Source: Bacteroidales bacterium
Lineage (GTDB): Bacteria > Bacteroidota > Bacteroidia > Bacteroidales > UBA932
DNA: 64,000 nucleotides
Direction of reading: 5' to 3'
NCBI GenBank assembly: GCA_017427385.1
Contig: JAFRSW010000004.1
Location: 1-64,000, forward strand
The translations under genes and the position numbers were made by a program. The notes below the pieces were generated by a model that ran no database searches, was not told where the DNA came from, and was given only the letters and a program-made list of their open reading frames with translations. Numbering within the stretch: position 1 is the first letter of the stretch; the number at the start of each line of letters is the position of its first letter. Positions 8,706-16,930 of the stretch are shown piece by piece.

Positions 8706-9869
8706 ATGGACACTCAGGAACTTCAGAAACTTAAGAATAAATACGACATCATAGGAAATGATGCCGCACTCAACCACGCCCTGGAGACAGCCGTCGCCGT
8801 CGCCCCTACCGACCTCACCGTCCTGGTTAGCGGCGAGAGCGGCGTGGGCAAGGAAACCATCCCCCAGATAATACATCAGTTCAGCCGCCGCAAGAACGGT
8901 AAATACCTGGCAGTCAACTGCGGAGCCATCCCCGAAGGCACCATCAACGCGGAGCTCTTCGGCCACGAAAAGGGCGCCTTTACCGGCGCCATCGGCGAGC
9001 GCAAGGGCTACTTCGAGGAGGCCAACGGCGGTACCCTCTTCCTCGACGAGATCGGCGAACTTCCCAAGGAGACGCAGGCCATGCTGCTTCGCGTGCTACA
9101 GAGCGGAGAATACATCAAGGTGGGATCCTCCAAGGTGGAAAAGACAGACGTCCGCATAGTCGCGGCCACCAACGTAAACCTCTACACCGCCGTGCAGCAG
9201 GGCCGCTTCCGCGAAGACCTCTACTACCGCCTGAACGCCGCCCGCATCACCATGCCGTCGCTTCGCGAGCGCAAGGAGGATATCTACCTGCTCTTCCGCA
9301 AGTTCACCTCCGACTTCGCCCAGCGTTTCGGCCTCCGCAAGATAGCCCTCAGCATAGACGCCATCTCCCTGCTCAAGAACTACCGCTGGCCCGGGAACAT
9401 CCGCCAGCTGAAGAACGTAGCGGAGACGGTTACCGCCCTCGAATCGAAGCCTGCGACCTCCGAGTCGGAACGCATCGAACTCGGCGCCACGGAGATAGCG
9501 CGCTACATCCCGGACGAGAAGGATACCCTCCTTCCGCAGATCGCATCTCCCTCCGGCGGCAGCATGAACGAGGAAGATAAGCGGGTGCTGGTGAAGGCCA
9601 TCCTGGACCTCAAAGGTGAGGTTGACGCTCTTTCCGCCCGCATCGGCGAGCTGGAAAGCGGATCGCATCCCGCCAAGCTGGACCGTCCTGCTGACGACGA
9701 TGCCGAATGGCAGGAGCAGAGCGAAGACCTCAGCATCAAAAAGACCACCGGAGACCTCATCGAGCGCGCCCTCGAAAAGCACGCCGGCAACGTGAAGGCC
9801 GCTGCGGCGGAACTCGGCATTTCCGAACGCACCATCTACCGGAAACTCGCAAAGGAGAAAGCAAAATGA
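8706..9869 (+). CDS. Sigma-54-dependent transcriptional activator without receiver domain
   Basis: The 387-residue protein has an AAA+ domain (about 14-245) with Walker A GESGVGKE, the sigma-54 contact loop GAFTGA, Walker B GGTLFLDEIGEL and the R-finger region (REDLYYRLN). A linker follows, then a Fis-type helix-turn-helix at the end (GNVKAAAAELGISERTIYRKL). Such proteins remodel RNA polymerase holding sigma-54 to open promoters. There is no N-terminal receiver or GAF domain, so how it is switched is unclear. ATG 8706 is chosen because homology begins immediately and the -7 box sits just before it. It overlaps lptE by ATGA, so the two are translationally coupled; a link between envelope stress and this activator is plausible but is inference. 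Confidence 0.9.
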   Translation: MDTQELQKLKNKYDIIGNDAALNHALETAVAVAPTDLTVLVSGESGVGKETIPQIIHQFSRRKNGKYLAVNCGAIPEGTINAELFGHEKGAFTGAIGERKGYFEEANGGTLFLDEIGELPKETQAMLLRVLQSGEYIKVGSSKVEKTDVRIVAATNVNLYTAVQQGRFREDLYYRLNAARITMPSLRERKEDIYLLFRKFTSDFAQRFGLRKIALSIDAISLLKNYRWPGNIRQLKNVAETVTALESKPATSESERIELGATEIARYIPDEKDTLLPQIASPSGGSMNEEDKRVLVKAILDLKGEVDALSARIGELESGSHPAKLDRPADDDAEWQEQSEDLSIKKTTGDLIERALEKHAGNVKAAAAELGISERTIYRKLAKEKAK

Positions 9870-10369
9870 GAAAAGTGCTCATCATAATGGCGGCAGTCCT
9901 CTGCCTTGCCGGATGCAGGGTCACGTACTCCTTCTCCGGTACCTCGATCGACCCGGACGTGCACACCATCTGCCTGCCCACCTTCGAGTATAAGGCCATG
10001 CGGGTGAATCCATCCCTGTCCAACGAACTCTCGGAGGCTCTTCGCACTCGTTTCCGCAGGATGACCTCGCTGGAGCAGGTGGAGATGGACGGAGACCTGG
10101 AGATTATCGGGGAGATAACCGGATATGATGTTCAGGCATCTGCCGTTACCGCCGAGGAAGTGGCCGCGCAGAACCGTCTTACCGTGGTGGTGAAGGTCGA
10201 TTTCAACAATGTGAAGCACCCGGAGGAGAGTTTTTCCGGAAAGAGTTTTTCGGCCTACGCCGACTACGATTCATCCAACTCCCTGGATGCCGTGGAGAGC
10301 ACCCTCTGCTCGGAAATCATCGACAAGATCATAGAAGACATTTTCAACGCAACCGTGGCACAATGGTAG
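9866..10369 (+). CDS. lptE: LptE-like lipoprotein (LPS assembly)
   Basis: The 167-residue protein has the short SPII signal MRKVLIIMAAVLCLAGC, then the Bacteroidota LptE pattern (YSFSGTSIDPDVHTICLPTF, LSNELSEALRTRF). LptE plugs the LptD outer-membrane barrel and helps insert lipopolysaccharide. The ATG overlaps the stop of the upstream activator (ATGA at 9866-9869), and its end overlaps the next gene by 7 nt. The family is weakly conserved, so the assignment rests on the signal, the motif spacing and the neighbourhood with secG. Confidence 0.82.
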   Translation: MRKVLIIMAAVLCLAGCRVTYSFSGTSIDPDVHTICLPTFEYKAMRVNPSLSNELSEALRTRFRRMTSLEQVEMDGDLEIIGEITGYDVQASAVTAEEVAAQNRLTVVVKVDFNNVKHPEESFSGKSFSAYADYDSSNSLDAVESTLCSEIIDKIIEDIFNATVAQW

Positions 10370-10959
10370 AAAACGACTACATAGATCTCAAAAAACTCAA
10401 CCTCGATGAACTGAACGGGGTTGTGAACCTGTATCCATGGTTCGGCGGCGCACGCAAGGAGCTGTGCCGGAGGATGTCCGAACTCGGCGAAGGTGCATGG
10501 AGCGATGAGCGCTACGCCGATGCCGCCCTCTATGTGGGTTCCCGGCGCATTCTTGCCGCACTGGCCCACAAGGGCCACAAGTCGGATTACTCCGACCATC
10601 AGGTAAAAGAGCTCCTGCGCGCATATATTGATGAAGGAGTGGGAGAAGTCCACGACGAGGGCCAGCCGCGCCGCGTAATCGTGGTGGGAGGAGATTACTT
10701 CTCCGCCCAGCAGTATGCCGGAGTCCGTCGGGAAGGTGACGGCGATTTCGCCGCCATGGCGAAGGAAAGCACCGTGGAACTTCCGGCAATCTCGCTGAAA
10801 GAGGATGATTTTACCGACTATTGCACCGAAACTCTGGCGCAAATCTATGCAGATCAAGGCTATCCGGAGCAGGCAAAGCAAATTTATTCGCGCTTAAGTT
10901 TGCGATTCCCAGAAAAAAGTGCTTACTTTGCAGCCCTTATCGAAAAATTAAAGAATTAG
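10363..10959 (+). CDS. Conserved hypothetical protein of the lptE-secG cluster
   Basis: The 198-residue soluble protein has no signal peptide. The N-terminal third (DLNELNGVVNLYPWFGGARKEL-type helices) and a C-terminal TPR-like helix pair (TLAQIYADQGYPEQAKQIYS) are the only recognisable elements. It lies between lptE (7-nt overlap) and secG (3-nt gap), so it is co-transcribed with envelope-biogenesis genes. I do not recognise a function; a small scaffold or assembly role is only a guess from the TPR-like end. Confidence 0.75.
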   Translation: MVENDYIDLKKLNLDELNGVVNLYPWFGGARKELCRRMSELGEGAWSDERYADAALYVGSRRILAALAHKGHKSDYSDHQVKELLRAYIDEGVGEVHDEGQPRRVIVVGGDYFSAQQYAGVRREGDGDFAAMAKESTVELPAISLKEDDFTDYCTETLAQIYADQGYPEQAKQIYSRLSLRFPEKSAYFAALIEKLKN

Positions 10960-10962
10960 TAT

Positions 10963-11304
10963 ATGAACGCAGTATTTACAATCCTTACAGTGCTCATCAT
11001 CCTGGCGAGCCTCCTGCTTATCGGTGCAGTCCTTCTCCAGAATGGAAAGGGCGAGGGTCTGGCCAGCAATTTCGTGGCCGGTAACCAGACTTTCGGCGTG
11101 CGTCAGACCGCCGACATCCTCGAGAAGATCACCTGGGGTCTGGTAGTTTTCATCCTTGTGGTCTCCATCATCGCTTCGTTCTCTGCACGCAGCAAGAGCG
11201 CAGGCGTCGATATCACAGACCAGATCGAGAATAACGAAGGCGCCGCAGCGCAGCCCGAGTTCCCCACTGCTCCTATTCAGCAGGCAGCCCCCACCGAGGA
11301 GTAA
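10963..11304 (+). CDS. secG: SecG preprotein translocase subunit
   Basis: The 113-residue protein has two membrane helices (about 3-25 and 52-73) joined by the conserved loop GKGEGLASNFVAG, which is the SecG signature. A charged, proline-containing cytoplasmic tail follows. SecG supports the SecYEG channel in protein export. It begins 3 nt after the preceding gene and is followed by a terminator at 11327-11360, so it closes this operon. Confidence 0.94.
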   Translation: MNAVFTILTVLIILASLLLIGAVLLQNGKGEGLASNFVAGNQTFGVRQTADILEKITWGLVVFILVVSIIASFSARSKSAGVDITDQIENNEGAAAQPEFPTAPIQQAAPTEE

Positions 11305-11326
11305 GATCTGTATTCTGAGTAAACAT

Positions 11327-11360
11327 AGAGAAGTTGTCGGGTTTCCGGCAACTTCTCTTT
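11327..11360 (+). terminator. Intrinsic terminator after secG
   Basis: The stem GAGAAGTTGTCGG / CCGGCAACTTCTC has a short loop and is followed by a short T-run. Confidence 0.8.
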
Positions 11361-11373
11361 GCATAAAATTTAA

Positions 11374-11381
11374 TATATTTG
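11374..11381 (+). promoter_or_regulatory. -7 box of the 11397 gene
   Basis: TATATTTG is a perfect -7 consensus lying 15 nt before ATG 11397. The 5' leader would therefore be very short. Confidence 0.6.
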
Positions 11382-11396
11382 TAGTTCAAACAAACT

Positions 11397-13046
11397 ATGA
11401 TTATGAAGATCTATAAGATTATGGCAGTCGCCGCGCTCCTGGCGCTCGCAGCCTGCAACAAGAACTCCGTACAGCAGATGGCAGACGCATCCTCCAAGGT
11501 CGGCGTCAGTTGTGTGCCTGAAGTGCTTACGGTCATCAATAACGAAATCCCAATCAGCATCACGGTCGATTATCCTGCCGGATATTTCGCTCCCGAATCC
11601 AAGCTGGCGGTAACACCCGTCATAGTATATGAAGGCGGCGAAGCTGCCGGCCCCGTTTTCTGCTATCAGGGATCCGCGGTCCGCGAAAACAATAAGGAGA
11701 TCTCCTCCGACGGCGGTTCCGTCGTGGAATCCTTCACCATCCCCTATGTGGATGGCATGAAGAAATGCTACCTCGAGCTCCGCAGCAAGGCCACCTATAA
11801 AGACAAGAGCATCGTCCTGCCCAGCCGCAAGGTCGCCGACGGCGTCATCCTCACCGGTAACGGCTTCAGCACCAAGGGCTACTTCGACTATAAGGAAGAT
11901 GGCTACCAGCACACCACCGTCAAGACCAGCGAGGCCCAGATCCACTACGATGTGAATTCCTCCACGGTTAAGAACAGCGAGCTTGCCGCCGATTCCTTCA
12001 AGAACTACAAGGCCGAACTTGCAGAGCTTGCAGAGAACGACCGCGCCAAGATAAAGGACGTCAAGATAATCTCCTACGCATCCCCCGAGGGCGGCGAGGA
12101 GCGCAACAACAAGCTCTCCAATGAGCGTTCGAGCGCTGCCAAGAAGGCCTGGGATGCCGTTTCCAAGGATCTTGATGCCACCCCCGATGTGAAGAGTGTC
12201 GGTCAGGACTGGGAAGGCTTCCAGGAGGCCGTTGCCAAGTCCGACATCGAAGACAAAGACCTCATCCTGCGCGTGCTGAGCATGTACAACGACCCTGAAG
12301 TCCGCGAGAGCGAGATCCGCAATATGAGTCAGATCTTCACCGAGCTCAAGAAGGAGGTTCTCCCCGAACTCCGCCGCTCCCGCTTCGTCACCGAGGTGGA
12401 ATATGAGAATTATACCGATGCCGAACTCCAGCATCTTGCCGACCGCAAACTCCTCTATCTGGTAGATGAGTCCGCGGTCCTCCGCATCGCCGCCACTTCC
12501 GAAGATCCCGAGCGTAAGGAACTCTTCTACAGGGCTGCAGCCGAGCGCTTCAACTCCCAGGTTGGAAAGTACGACCTCGCCATCCTCAAGCTGGATCAGG
12601 ACAAGCATGCAGTTACGGAGATGTATCTGGAGCAGCTCAAAGACCAGAACGATCCCGACGTGCTCAATGCTCTCGGCGTGGTGGAACTCCGCCGCGGCAA
12701 CTACGATAAGGCCGCTGAATTCTTCGAGAAGTCCGGCAATCCCAGTTCTGTCAAGAACCTTGGTATCGTTGCTTTGGCAAAGGGTGATTACACCGCCGCG
12801 GCCGACAAGCTGAAGGGCGCCGGCGACGTCAACGAAGCCATCGCCAACATCATGTGCGGAGAGCTGGAAGCCGCTGAAAAGGCCCTGAAAAACGACGAAA
12901 GCGCCCAGGCCGACTACTACCGAGCCATAGTCGCAGCCCGCAAGGGAAAGCTGAAAGATGCGAAGAAATTGCTCGACCAGGCCTGTGAAAAAGACCCGTC
13001 CTTACGGGAAAAAGCGCTGAAGGACATAGAATTCGTTGCACTTTAA
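11397..13046 (+). CDS. Lipoprotein with OmpA-like and TPR regions
   Basis: The 549-residue protein has an SPII signal (MAVAALLALAAC). A beta-rich N-terminal part (about 35-190) is followed by an OmpA-like stretch (about 190-290: INYDVNSSTVKNSEL-type, then KIISYASPEGGEERNNKLS...R), and from about 370 by repeated TPR-like helices (DVLNALGVVELRRGNYDKAAEFFEKSG as separate motifs). This suggests a periplasmic, outer-membrane-anchored protein that may touch peptidoglycan. ATG 11397 and ATG 11403 are both possible; the shorter start gives a more typical signal. It has its own promoter, and rpsL follows from a separate promoter. Confidence 0.78.
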   Translation: MIMKIYKIMAVAALLALAACNKNSVQQMADASSKVGVSCVPEVLTVINNEIPISITVDYPAGYFAPESKLAVTPVIVYEGGEAAGPVFCYQGSAVRENNKEISSDGGSVVESFTIPYVDGMKKCYLELRSKATYKDKSIVLPSRKVADGVILTGNGFSTKGYFDYKEDGYQHTTVKTSEAQIHYDVNSSTVKNSELAADSFKNYKAELAELAENDRAKIKDVKIISYASPEGGEERNNKLSNERSSAAKKAWDAVSKDLDATPDVKSVGQDWEGFQEAVAKSDIEDKDLILRVLSMYNDPEVRESEIRNMSQIFTELKKEVLPELRRSRFVTEVEYENYTDAELQHLADRKLLYLVDESAVLRIAATSEDPERKELFYRAAAERFNSQVGKYDLAILKLDQDKHAVTEMYLEQLKDQNDPDVLNALGVVELRRGNYDKAAEFFEKSGNPSSVKNLGIVALAKGDYTAAADKLKGAGDVNEAIANIMCGELEAAEKALKNDESAQADYYRAIVAARKGKLKDAKKLLDQACEKDPSLREKALKDIEFVAL

Positions 13047-13095
13047 AATATTTTCCTTATATTTGCACCCCCTTTTTAAAGGGGGGTGTTTTTTT
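13036..13095 (+). promoter_or_regulatory. str operon promoter with a terminator-like hairpin at the transcript 5' end
   Basis: TTG (13036-13038), 19 nt, then the -7 box TATATTTG (13058-13065). Directly after it come CACCCCC (13066-13072) and GGGGGTG (13082-13088), able to form a stem with a 3-4 nt loop, followed by seven T residues (13089-13095). Transcription should start around 13069, inside the left arm. The hairpin could terminate read-through from 11397-13046, and could also form at or near the 5' end of the rpsL mRNA. Confidence 0.65.
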
Positions 13096-13109
13096 ATTTA
13101 TATTATTTT

Positions 13110-13484
13110 ATGCCAACAATTCAACAATTGGTTCGCAAAGGACGTGAGACGCTCGTAGTAAAGAGCAAGTCTCGCGCATTGGATGCGTGCCCTCAGAAGC
13201 GTGGCGTATGCGTCAGGGTGTACACTACCACCCCTAAGAAACCTAACTCCGCAATGCGTAAGGTTGCCCGTGTACGTCTCAGCAACGCTAAAGAGGTTAA
13301 CGCCTACATCCCGGGCGAGGGCCACAACCTCCAGGAACACAGCATCGTGCTGGTCCGCGGCGGTCGTGTAAAGGACCTCCCTGGCGTACGTTATCACATC
13401 CTTCGCGGCGCTTTGGACACGGCTGGCGTAGAAGGCAGGACCCAGTCCCGCTCCCTCTACGGCGCCAAGAGGCCGAAGAAGTAG
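13110..13484 (+). CDS. rpsL: 30S ribosomal protein S12
   Basis: The 124-residue protein starts [13 protein letters not shown], the universal S12 beginning. It contains [13 protein letters not shown] and [14 protein letters not shown], with lysines at the positions where changes to other residues usually give streptomycin resistance, so the allele looks wild type there. S12 sits at the decoding centre. The start ATG at 13110 is chosen over an in-frame upstream one at 13086, which lies in the T-run of the hairpin. First gene of the str operon. Confidence 0.98.
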   Translation: MPTIQQLVRKGRETLVVKSKSRALDACPQKRGVCVRVYTTTPKKPNSAMRKVARVRLSNAKEVNAYIPGEGHNLQEHSIVLVRGGRVKDLPGVRYHILRGALDTAGVEGRTQSRSLYGAKRPKK

Positions 13485-13517
13485 CCGTTGGATGTTTAAT
13501 CATTAATTTTTCCAGTT

Positions 13518-13994
13518 ATGAGAAAAGCAAAGCCTAAGAAGAGGATTCTACTTCCTGATCCCAAGTTCCACGACATCGAGGTAACCCGTTTCGTGAACAA
13601 CCTTATGTTGCAGGGGAAGAAGAGTATCGCGTATTCTATTTTTTACGATGCCATTGATATGGTAGGCGAGAAGATGAAGGATTCTGACAAGGCTCCTCTC
13701 GATATTTGGAGGCAGGCTCTCGAGAACGTGACCCCTCAGATTGAGGTCAAGTCACGCCGTATCGGTGGTGCCAACTTCCAGGTGCCGACCGAGTTGCGTC
13801 CTGAGCGTAAAGTCTCTCTCGCGATGAAGAATATGATACAGTTCTCCCGCAAGCGCTCCGGCCACTCGATGGCAGAAAAGCTCGCCGCAGAAATCGTGGC
13901 AGCATTCAACAATGAAGGTGGTGCATTCAAGCGTAAAGAAGACATGCACCGTATGGCAGAAGCCAACAAGGCATTCGCACACTTCCGCTTCTAA
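13518..13994 (+). CDS. rpsG: 30S ribosomal protein S7
   Basis: The 158-residue protein begins [17 protein letters not shown]. The family motif [16 protein letters not shown] is present as GGANFQVP...RPERK, together with [16 protein letters not shown]7 starts assembly of the 30S head and binds 16S rRNA. It follows rpsL by 33 nt and fusA by 3 nt, the normal str operon order. Confidence 0.97.
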   Translation: MRKAKPKKRILLPDPKFHDIEVTRFVNNLMLQGKKSIAYSIFYDAIDMVGEKMKDSDKAPLDIWRQALENVTPQIEVKSRRIGGANFQVPTELRPERKVSLAMKNMIQFSRKRSGHSMAEKLAAEIVAAFNNEGGAFKRKEDMHRMAEANKAFAHFRF

Positions 13995-13997
13995 TTG

Positions 13998-16115
13998 ATG
14001 GCAGGCAGGGATCTACATTTCACGCGTAACATCGGTATCATGGCGCACATCGATGCCGGCAAGACCACCACGTCCGAGCGCATCCTGTTCTACACGGGAA
14101 AGACGCACAAGATCGGGGAGGTTCATGACGGCGCCGCCACTATGGACTGGATGGTGCAGGAGCAGGAGAGGGGAATTACCATCACCTCTGCTGCAACCAC
14201 TGCATTCTGGCACTATGCTGGCCAGGTCTTTCAGATCAACCTGATCGACACTCCCGGTCATGTGGACTTCACCGTTGAGGTGGAGCGCTCGCTGCGTGTG
14301 CTGGACGGCACCATCGCGACATTCGACGCGGTGGGCAAGGTTCAGCCCCAGAGCGAGACGGTATGGCGCCAGGCCGATAAGTACGGCGTGCCGAAGATCG
14401 CCTATGTGAACAAGATGGACCGCGTGGGTGCGGACTTCCTCGGATGCGTCGACGACATCAAGATCAAACTGGGGGCCACGGCCGTGCCGGTTTGTCTTCC
14501 CATCGGCGCAGAAGAAACGTTCGCCGGTATTGTTGACCTCATCTCCCGCAAAGCGTACATCTACAATACCGGCGAAGAACTGGTAAACTACGATGTGCGC
14601 GAGATACCTGCAGACATGCAGGAAGAGGTCGAGATCTGGAGAGACCGTCTCGTGGAAGCCGCCGTGGACTGCGACGAATCCCTGATGGAGAAGTATTTCG
14701 AGGATCCTGCTTCCCTTACCGAGGAAGAGATCATCGCGGCGCTCCGCAAGGGCACGATCGAAATGAAGATCGTCCCTGCGACCTGCGGATCTTCCTACAA
14801 GAACAAGGGAATCCAGTTCCTCCTCGACTGTGTAGTCCGCTACCTTCCTTCTCCGATGGACATCGGCACCACGCCCGCAACCAACACGCACACCGGAGCC
14901 CCCGTGGAGCTTCAGCCTGTGCCTCAGGGACCGTTCTGCGCCCTCGTGTTCAAGATTGCGACCGATCCTTTCGTGGGTCGCCTCGCCTACCTCAGAGTTT
15001 ACTCCGGCCATCTGGACGCCGGGTCCTACGTGCTGAATTCCCGCACGGGCAAGAAGGACCGCGTTTCCAGGCTGTTCCAGATGCACTCCAACCACCAGAA
15101 CCCCATCGAGTTCGTGGAGGCGGGAGACATCTGCGCAGCGGTCGGATTCAAGGACCTCCGCACGGGTGATACCGTGTGCGACGAAAGCCACAAGCTGGCC
15201 CTTGAGAGCATGGAATTCCCTGAGCCCGTGATCAGCATAGCGATCGAGCCCAAGACCCAGCAGGACCTCGACAAACTCGGGGTCGCCCTCGGAAAACTGC
15301 AGGAGGAGGATCCTACCTTCACCGTGCGTTCCGACACCGAGACCGGGCAGACGATCATCAGCGGCATGGGTGAGCTTCACCTCGACATCATCGTGGACCG
15401 TTTACGCCGCGAGTTCGGGGTGGACATCAACCAGGGTGCCCCCATGGTCAACTACAAAGAAGCGATTACCCGTTCCACCCAGATCCGCGAAGTATTCAAG
15501 AAGCAGACGGGCGGACGCGGGAAGTATGCAGACATTTTTGTCGAGGTCGGTCCTGCCGACGATGGCGTTGTCGGACTCCAGTTCGAGAGCGTTGTCAAGG
15601 GCGGAAACGTGCCGAAGGAATTCATTCCTGCGGTGCAGAAGGGCTTCGAGGCCGCGATGGTCAACGGCGTGCTCGCCGGCAACCAGATGCAGAGCCTCAA
15701 GGTCACCCTGCTCGATGGTTCCTACCATCCGGTGGACTCCGACCAGCTTTCATTCGAACTTGCAGCGCGCGAGGCGTTCCGCAATGCCTGCCGCAAGTGC
15801 GCTCCGGTTCTCCTCGAACCCATCATGAGCCTCGAAGTCGTTACTCCAGAGGAATATATGGGCGAGATTACGGGAGACCTGAACCGCCGCCGCGGACAGA
15901 TTGCAAGCATGGACAGCACAAGCTACGGTGCAAGGATCATCAAGGCGTTCGTGCCGCTCGCGGAGCAGTTCGGATATGTGACGGTGCTGCGCACCCTCTC
16001 GTCCGGACGTGCTTCCAGCACGATGTCTTTCGACCACTACGAGCCGGTTCCGGCGCCCATGGCGAAGGATATTGTAGAAAAAAGTGGGTACAGAATGCCT
16101 TCGTTTGACGAATAA
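13998..16115 (+). CDS. fusA: Elongation factor G
   Basis: The 705-residue translocase has P-loop [10 protein letters not shown], the switch motif [20 protein letters not shown] and NKMDRVGAD; the later domains include [14 protein letters not shown] and, near the end, [11 protein letters not shown] 13998 is chosen rather than the TTG at 13995, which directly abuts the rpsG stop codon. Length is normal for bacterial EF-G. GTP hydrolysis drives movement of tRNA and mRNA on the ribosome. Confidence 0.98.
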   Translation: MAGRDLHFTRNIGIMAHIDAGKTTTSERILFYTGKTHKIGEVHDGAATMDWMVQEQERGITITSAATTAFWHYAGQVFQINLIDTPGHVDFTVEVERSLRVLDGTIATFDAVGKVQPQSETVWRQADKYGVPKIAYVNKMDRVGADFLGCVDDIKIKLGATAVPVCLPIGAEETFAGIVDLISRKAYIYNTGEELVNYDVREIPADMQEEVEIWRDRLVEAAVDCDESLMEKYFEDPASLTEEEIIAALRKGTIEMKIVPATCGSSYKNKGIQFLLDCVVRYLPSPMDIGTTPATNTHTGAPVELQPVPQGPFCALVFKIATDPFVGRLAYLRVYSGHLDAGSYVLNSRTGKKDRVSRLFQMHSNHQNPIEFVEAGDICAAVGFKDLRTGDTVCDESHKLALESMEFPEPVISIAIEPKTQQDLDKLGVALGKLQEEDPTFTVRSDTETGQTIISGMGELHLDIIVDRLRREFGVDINQGAPMVNYKEAITRSTQIREVFKKQTGGRGKYADIFVEVGPADDGVVGLQFESVVKGGNVPKEFIPAVQKGFEAAMVNGVLAGNQMQSLKVTLLDGSYHPVDSDQLSFELAAREAFRNACRKCAPVLLEPIMSLEVVTPEEYMGEITGDLNRRRGQIASMDSTSYGARIIKAFVPLAEQFGYVTVLRTLSSGRASSTMSFDHYEPVPAPMAKDIVEKSGYRMPSFDE

Positions 16116-16132
16116 TTATTTAAATTTGCAAT

Positions 16133-16438
16133 ATGAGCCAAAAAATCAGAATTAAACTCAAGTCTTTCGACCATATGCTCGTGGATAAGTCCGCGTCCAA
16201 GATCGTTGAGACCGTGAAGGCTACTGGTGCAAGGGTTATCGGTCCTATTCCGCTCCCTACCAACAAGAAGATCTTCACAGTGAACCGCTCGACCTTCGTT
16301 AACAAGAAGAGCCGCGAGCAGTTCGAGCTCGATTCATACCGCAGGCTGCTCGACATCGAAGACAGCAACGGCAAGACCGTTGATGCCCTCATGAAGCTCG
16401 AGCTCCCTTCCGGTGTTGAGGTCGAAATCAAGGTCTGA
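16133..16438 (+). CDS. rpsJ: 30S ribosomal protein S10
   Basis: The 101-residue protein begins [18 protein letters not shown] and carries the family motif [13 protein letters not shown]. It sits 17 nt after fusA, as in many Bacteroidota, but here rplC and the rest of the S10 operon do not follow. Instead a CAU tRNA and a strong terminator come next, so the str operon ends here. S10 also functions as NusE in antitermination. Confidence 0.98.
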   Translation: MSQKIRIKLKSFDHMLVDKSASKIVETVKATGARVIGPIPLPTNKKIFTVNRSTFVNKKSREQFELDSYRRLLDIEDSNGKTVDALMKLELPSGVEVEIKV

Positions 16439-16458
16439 CGTCGCCTTTGACGTCTCTT

Positions 16459-16532
16459 GGTCCCTTAGCTCAGTTGGTTAGAGCATCTGACTCATAATCA
16501 GGGGGTCGCAGGATCATGCCCTGCAGGGACCA
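16459..16532 (+). tRNA. tRNA with CAU anticodon (elongator Met most likely; Ile2 possible)
   Basis: Acceptor GGTCCCT pairs with AGGGACC (16525-16531), discriminator A. The D stem is GCTC/GAGC and the anticodon loop CTCATAA (anticodon CAT) sits on stem TCTGA/TCAGG. The T stem is GCAGG/CCTGC. The T loop reads ATCATGC, so positions 54 and 58, normally T and A, are A and T. CCA is not encoded. Elongator Met is preferred from general similarity; an Ile2 tRNA (lysidine at C34) cannot be excluded from sequence alone. Confidence 0.93.
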
Positions 16533-16569
16533 CAAAAAGGCAGCCAGATGGCTGCCTTTTTGTGGTCCC
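16526..16569 (+). terminator. Strong terminator whose arms include the tRNA 3' end
   Basis: A perfect inverted repeat with 21-bp arms (16526-16546 and 16549-16569) and a 2-nt centre. The inner part, AAAAAGGCAGCCA / TGGCTGCCTTTTT, is a normal bidirectional terminator. The outer part repeats the last bases of the tRNA, GGGACCAC, as GTGGTCCC. Confidence 0.85.
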
Positions 16570-16916
16570 CCGGAGGCCTCTCAACCCCCTGCACCCCCTT
16601 TCAGGTGGATTTTTCGCTGCGCGGCGTGCAGAAGCCCGCTTTTTGCGTCCCCTGCGGGGCTCTGTTAGGGGCTCCGCCCCTAATGTACCCCGCGGCCCCT
16701 TGCTCCCGTATTTTGCATGCGCAAAATACCCGCACCGCCGGGCACGCTGGGGCGTGCCTTCGTCGCTTCGCTCCTCTACATCTGCGGAATCTTCCTATAC
16801 ATTCTCTACGGGCAGAAAACCCGGCCAAATCCTGCCCGTGCAGTGGAAAACAGGCTCTACGGGCAGGAAAACTGGCCAAATCCTGCCCACGGCATTCCGC
16901 CAATGCAAATAATGAT
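16570..16916. other. Gene-free, hairpin-rich stretch between the tRNA and the SDR gene
   Basis: I see no convincing ORF. Hairpins lie at 16666-16682 (TAGGGGC/GCCCCTA), 16708-16729 (GTATTTTGC/GCAAAATAC) and 16741-16757 (GGCACGC/GCGTGCC). A tandem repeat follows at 16804-16890. The composition is very GC-rich with runs of C. Confidence 0.5.
16804..16890. repeat. Two-unit tandem palindromic repeat, period 51 bp
   Basis: Units begin CTCTACGGGCAG at 16804 and 16855. Each contains GGCCAAATCCTGCCC, and CGGGCAG pairs with CTGCCC within the unit. It shares CTCTACGGG and nearly the same period with the three 52-bp GTAG arrays and may be a diverged member of that family. Confidence 0.6.
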
Positions 16917-16930
16917 TAAATTTGCCAAGA

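Noticed and set aside
11370-12608. Long minus-strand ORF of about 410 codons opposite the 11397-13046 lipoprotein gene
   Set aside because: It has no signal, motif or family resemblance and is the mirror of a GC-rich gene with strong codon bias; the plus-strand protein has a signal peptide and promoter.
14013-15380. Long minus-strand ORF opposite fusA
   Set aside because: fusA is unmistakable on the plus strand; the antisense frame is a composition effect.
16121-16128. TAAATTTG as a separate promoter for rpsJ
   Set aside because: It ends 4 nt before the ATG and no TTG lies about 19-20 nt upstream; read-through from fusA is enough.
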